Positions 62,769-64,000 of a stretch of 64,000 nt of DNA are shown piece by piece; position 1 is the stretch's first letter, and each line of letters starts with the position of its first letter. Made by a program: the position numbers and the translations under genes. The stretch lies in contig NZ_FCOL02000005.1 in the NCBI RefSeq assembly GCF_001544515.1, positions 124,001-188,000 on the forward strand. Direction: 5' to 3'. The stretch comes from Caballeronia terrestris (lineage in GTDB: Bacteria; Pseudomonadota; Gammaproteobacteria; Burkholderiales; Burkholderiaceae). Under the pieces are notes generated by a model. That model saw only the letters and a program-made list of their open reading frames with translations, searched no databases and had not been told where the DNA came from.

Positions 62769-64000
62769 TCAAAGGCTCGGCCTACGATCACCCAAACCAC
62801 CGCGACGTTCGAGCATCGCGCCCAATCGCAGGATGGTGGCTTCATCGAGCCACTTGGCGACGAGCTGAATACCGATCGGCAGGCTTTCCGAACTGAAGCC
62901 GTAGGGCACCGAAAGCGCGGGCAACCCGGTGAGATTGAACGGCGAGGTCGCGCTCATGACGTGCGTCCAGGGCACCGTGACGCCATCGACGACGAGTTCC
63001 TGCGCACCGTGCAGCGTGGCGGTCATCGGATTGACCGGAGTCAGCAACACGTCGTACTTCTGGAAGAAACCGGCAAAGCCGGACCTCAGGGCTTCGGCTT
63101 TCGTCTCCGCAGCAAGGTAATCCGCGAACGACGGGTCCGGCATCTCCACGATCCCTCGCCCGACCGCGTGCAGTTCCTCCGCGCGCCCGGCGGCAAGCGC
63201 TTTCACGTAAGGCACGATCTCGCCGTAGACGACGGTCATCAGCGCGCCGAGCGGGTTGTCGAGAAAGGGCAGCCGAACCTCTTCGACATCGCATCCCAGT
63301 TCCGCGAGTTGCGCCGCAGCGGCCTTGACCGCTGCGCTGATCTCGGGATCCACGGGGCCGAACGCCGCATCGGAGACCCAGCCGACCCGGATCGGCTGGC
63401 CGGCGATCCGGGTGCTGGATTCAGCGTCGCGGGCGTGGATCGCGTATCCATCGACGCCGTCCGGTCCCTTGAGAATCGAATAGCCCAGTGCGACGTCGCC
63501 GACCGAGCGGGCCATCGCGCCGACATGCCACCATCGCGCGATGACGCTCGGATAGTGACCCGTGTAGGGCACGCGACCGTGCGTGGCCTTCAGCGCCGCG
63601 ATGCCGGTGAACGCGGCGGGACCGCGCACCGAGATCGCGACGTCGCTGCCGATGCCGATCGGCGACATGCCGGCCGCAATTGCCGCCGACTCGCCTCCCG
63701 ACGAACCACCGGGCGTGCGCTCCAGATTCCACGGATTATTGCTGCGGCCGGTGACAAGATTGTCGGTCTCGGTCCATGCCGAGAATTCGGGCAGATTGGT
63801 CTTCATCAGCGGGATGCCGCCAGCCGCCTTGAAGCGCGCGACCGCCGTAGCGTCCTTGTCGGGGATATTGCCGGCGAAGAGCTTCGAGCCGCGCTGCGTC
63901 AGGACGCCGGCCGTATCCAGCGCGTCCTTGATGGAAAACGGCACGCCGTGCAGAGGGCCGAGCGTATCGCCGTTCAACACGGCTGTCTCGGCTGCCTTCG
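62769..64000 (-). CDS. Amidase signature enzyme (5' end beyond the window)
   Basis: About 410 residues of an amidase; the frame stays open to position 64000, so the start codon lies outside. Catalytic Lys is in GVPFSIKDALDTAG, the first Ser in TPGGSSGGESAAIAAG, and the second in GIGSDVAISVRGPA, where GSD-xxx-S-R replaces the commoner GTDGGGSIR. The C-terminal end LPALSVPYGFSSESLPIGIQ is typical. A second amidase gene lies at 49554-51080 and shares the fold; the two are not close copies. Confidence 0.88.
   Translation of the reverse strand, partial: KAAETAVLNGDTLGPLHGVPFSIKDALDTAGVLTQRGSKLFAGNIPDKDATAVARFKAAGGIPLMKTNLPEFSAWTETDNLVTGRSNNPWNLERTPGGSSGGESAAIAAGMSPIGIGSDVAISVRGPAAFTGIAALKATHGRVPYTGHYPSVIARWWHVGAMARSVGDVALGYSILKGPDGVDGYAIHARDAESSTRIAGQPIRVGWVSDAAFGPVDPEISAAVKAAAAQLAELGCDVEEVRLPFLDNPLGALMTVVYGEIVPYVKALAAGRAEELHAVGRGIVEMPDPSFADYLAAETKAEALRSGFAGFFQKYDVLLTPVNPMTATLHGAQELVVDGVTVPWTHVMSATSPFNLTGLPALSVPYGFSSESLPIGIQLVAKWLDEATILRLGAMLERRGGLGDRRPSL

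Noticed and set aside
1..64000. CRISPR arrays, tRNA or rRNA genes, insertion sequences
   Set aside because: No regularly spaced repeats, tRNA-like cloverleaf ends, rRNA sequence, transposase motifs or terminal inverted repeats were recognised on reading.

Overview
The window looks like chromosomal DNA of a Burkholderiaceae member, most likely Paraburkholderia or Caballeronia. It is GC-rich throughout, carries flhDC, two small DUF4148 proteins, WrbA, a 2-oxoglutarate dehydrogenase E1 of Burkholderia type and many catabolic and regulatory genes, and resembles the accessory part of a multi-replicon soil or plant-associated genome. I saw no rRNA, tRNA, CRISPR array, intact transposase, integrase or phage structural gene. 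Identifications rest on reading the translations; no database search was run. Layout. 0-1.4 kb: mug (3' end off the window) behind a GlxA-type AraC regulator. 1.8-7.7 kb: a solitary 2-oxoglutarate dehydrogenase E1, coupled to a DJ-1/PfpI protein, then an acetolactate synthase large subunit and an ArsR regulator. 7.8-13.8 kb: a flavin/aromatic module with WrbA, two conserved cupin-like proteins, an FAD hydroxylase, a LysR regulator and an outer-membrane phenol/MetA-type channel. 14.2-34.9 kb: an envelope and signalling island with two multi-pass membrane proteins of unknown function, an OYE-type Fe-S flavoprotein, an N-acetylmuramidase, a sigma-like protein, a degenerate-receiver/LuxR/cNMP-binding regulator opposite a SAM-cyclase-ATPase-TPR protein, a DUF2235 hydrolase with membrane helices, a lipoprotein, a GxSxG lipase and a DUF2252 protein. 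35-41.8 kb: a sugar ABC transporter (binding protein, permease, double ATPase) with an IlvD/Edd sugar-acid dehydratase and a TetR regulator, that is, uptake and non-phosphorylative oxidation of a pentose or similar sugar. 42.3-45.6 kb: flhDC, not followed by motAB but by a truncated iron-type ABC permease, its ATPase and a lone membrane domain of the kind fused to adenylate cyclases. 45.7-49.2 kb: a GH3 glucosidase lipoprotein and a divergent LacI regulator. 49.5-51.6 kb: an amidase and a BON protein. 52.0-55.9 kb: a pyrroloquinoline-quinone module. 56.1-57.7 kb: a graveyard of three truncated genes. 57.7-64 kb: a secreted GH15 glucoamylase with CBM20, a DUF4142 protein, a PhnB-like VOC protein, a KdgT-type permease and an amidase running off the right edge. 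The most coherent and least ordinary unit is at 51.8-55.4 kb. A 24-residue pqqA precursor has a near-consensus sigma-54 promoter preceded by GTTGC/GCAAC repeats. On the opposite strand a PQQ alcohol dehydrogenase carries the Asp-x-Asp signature of lanthanide-dependent enzymes and has its own sigma-54-like promoter. It is followed by a single polypeptide that appears to fuse a XoxJ-like periplasmic binding domain to a XoxG-like cytochrome c. Cofactor precursor, dehydrogenase and electron acceptor would then be switched on together by one enhancer-binding protein encoded elsewhere. Second in interest is the 21.5-27.2 kb signalling node, where a regulator with a degenerate receiver but a good cyclic-nucleotide site sits head to head with a class III cyclase-like protein. 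A third theme is gene debris: truncated permease, ATPase, dehydrogenase and thioesterase remnants at 43.4 kb and 56.1-57.7 kb mark old recombination joints without visible insertion sequences.
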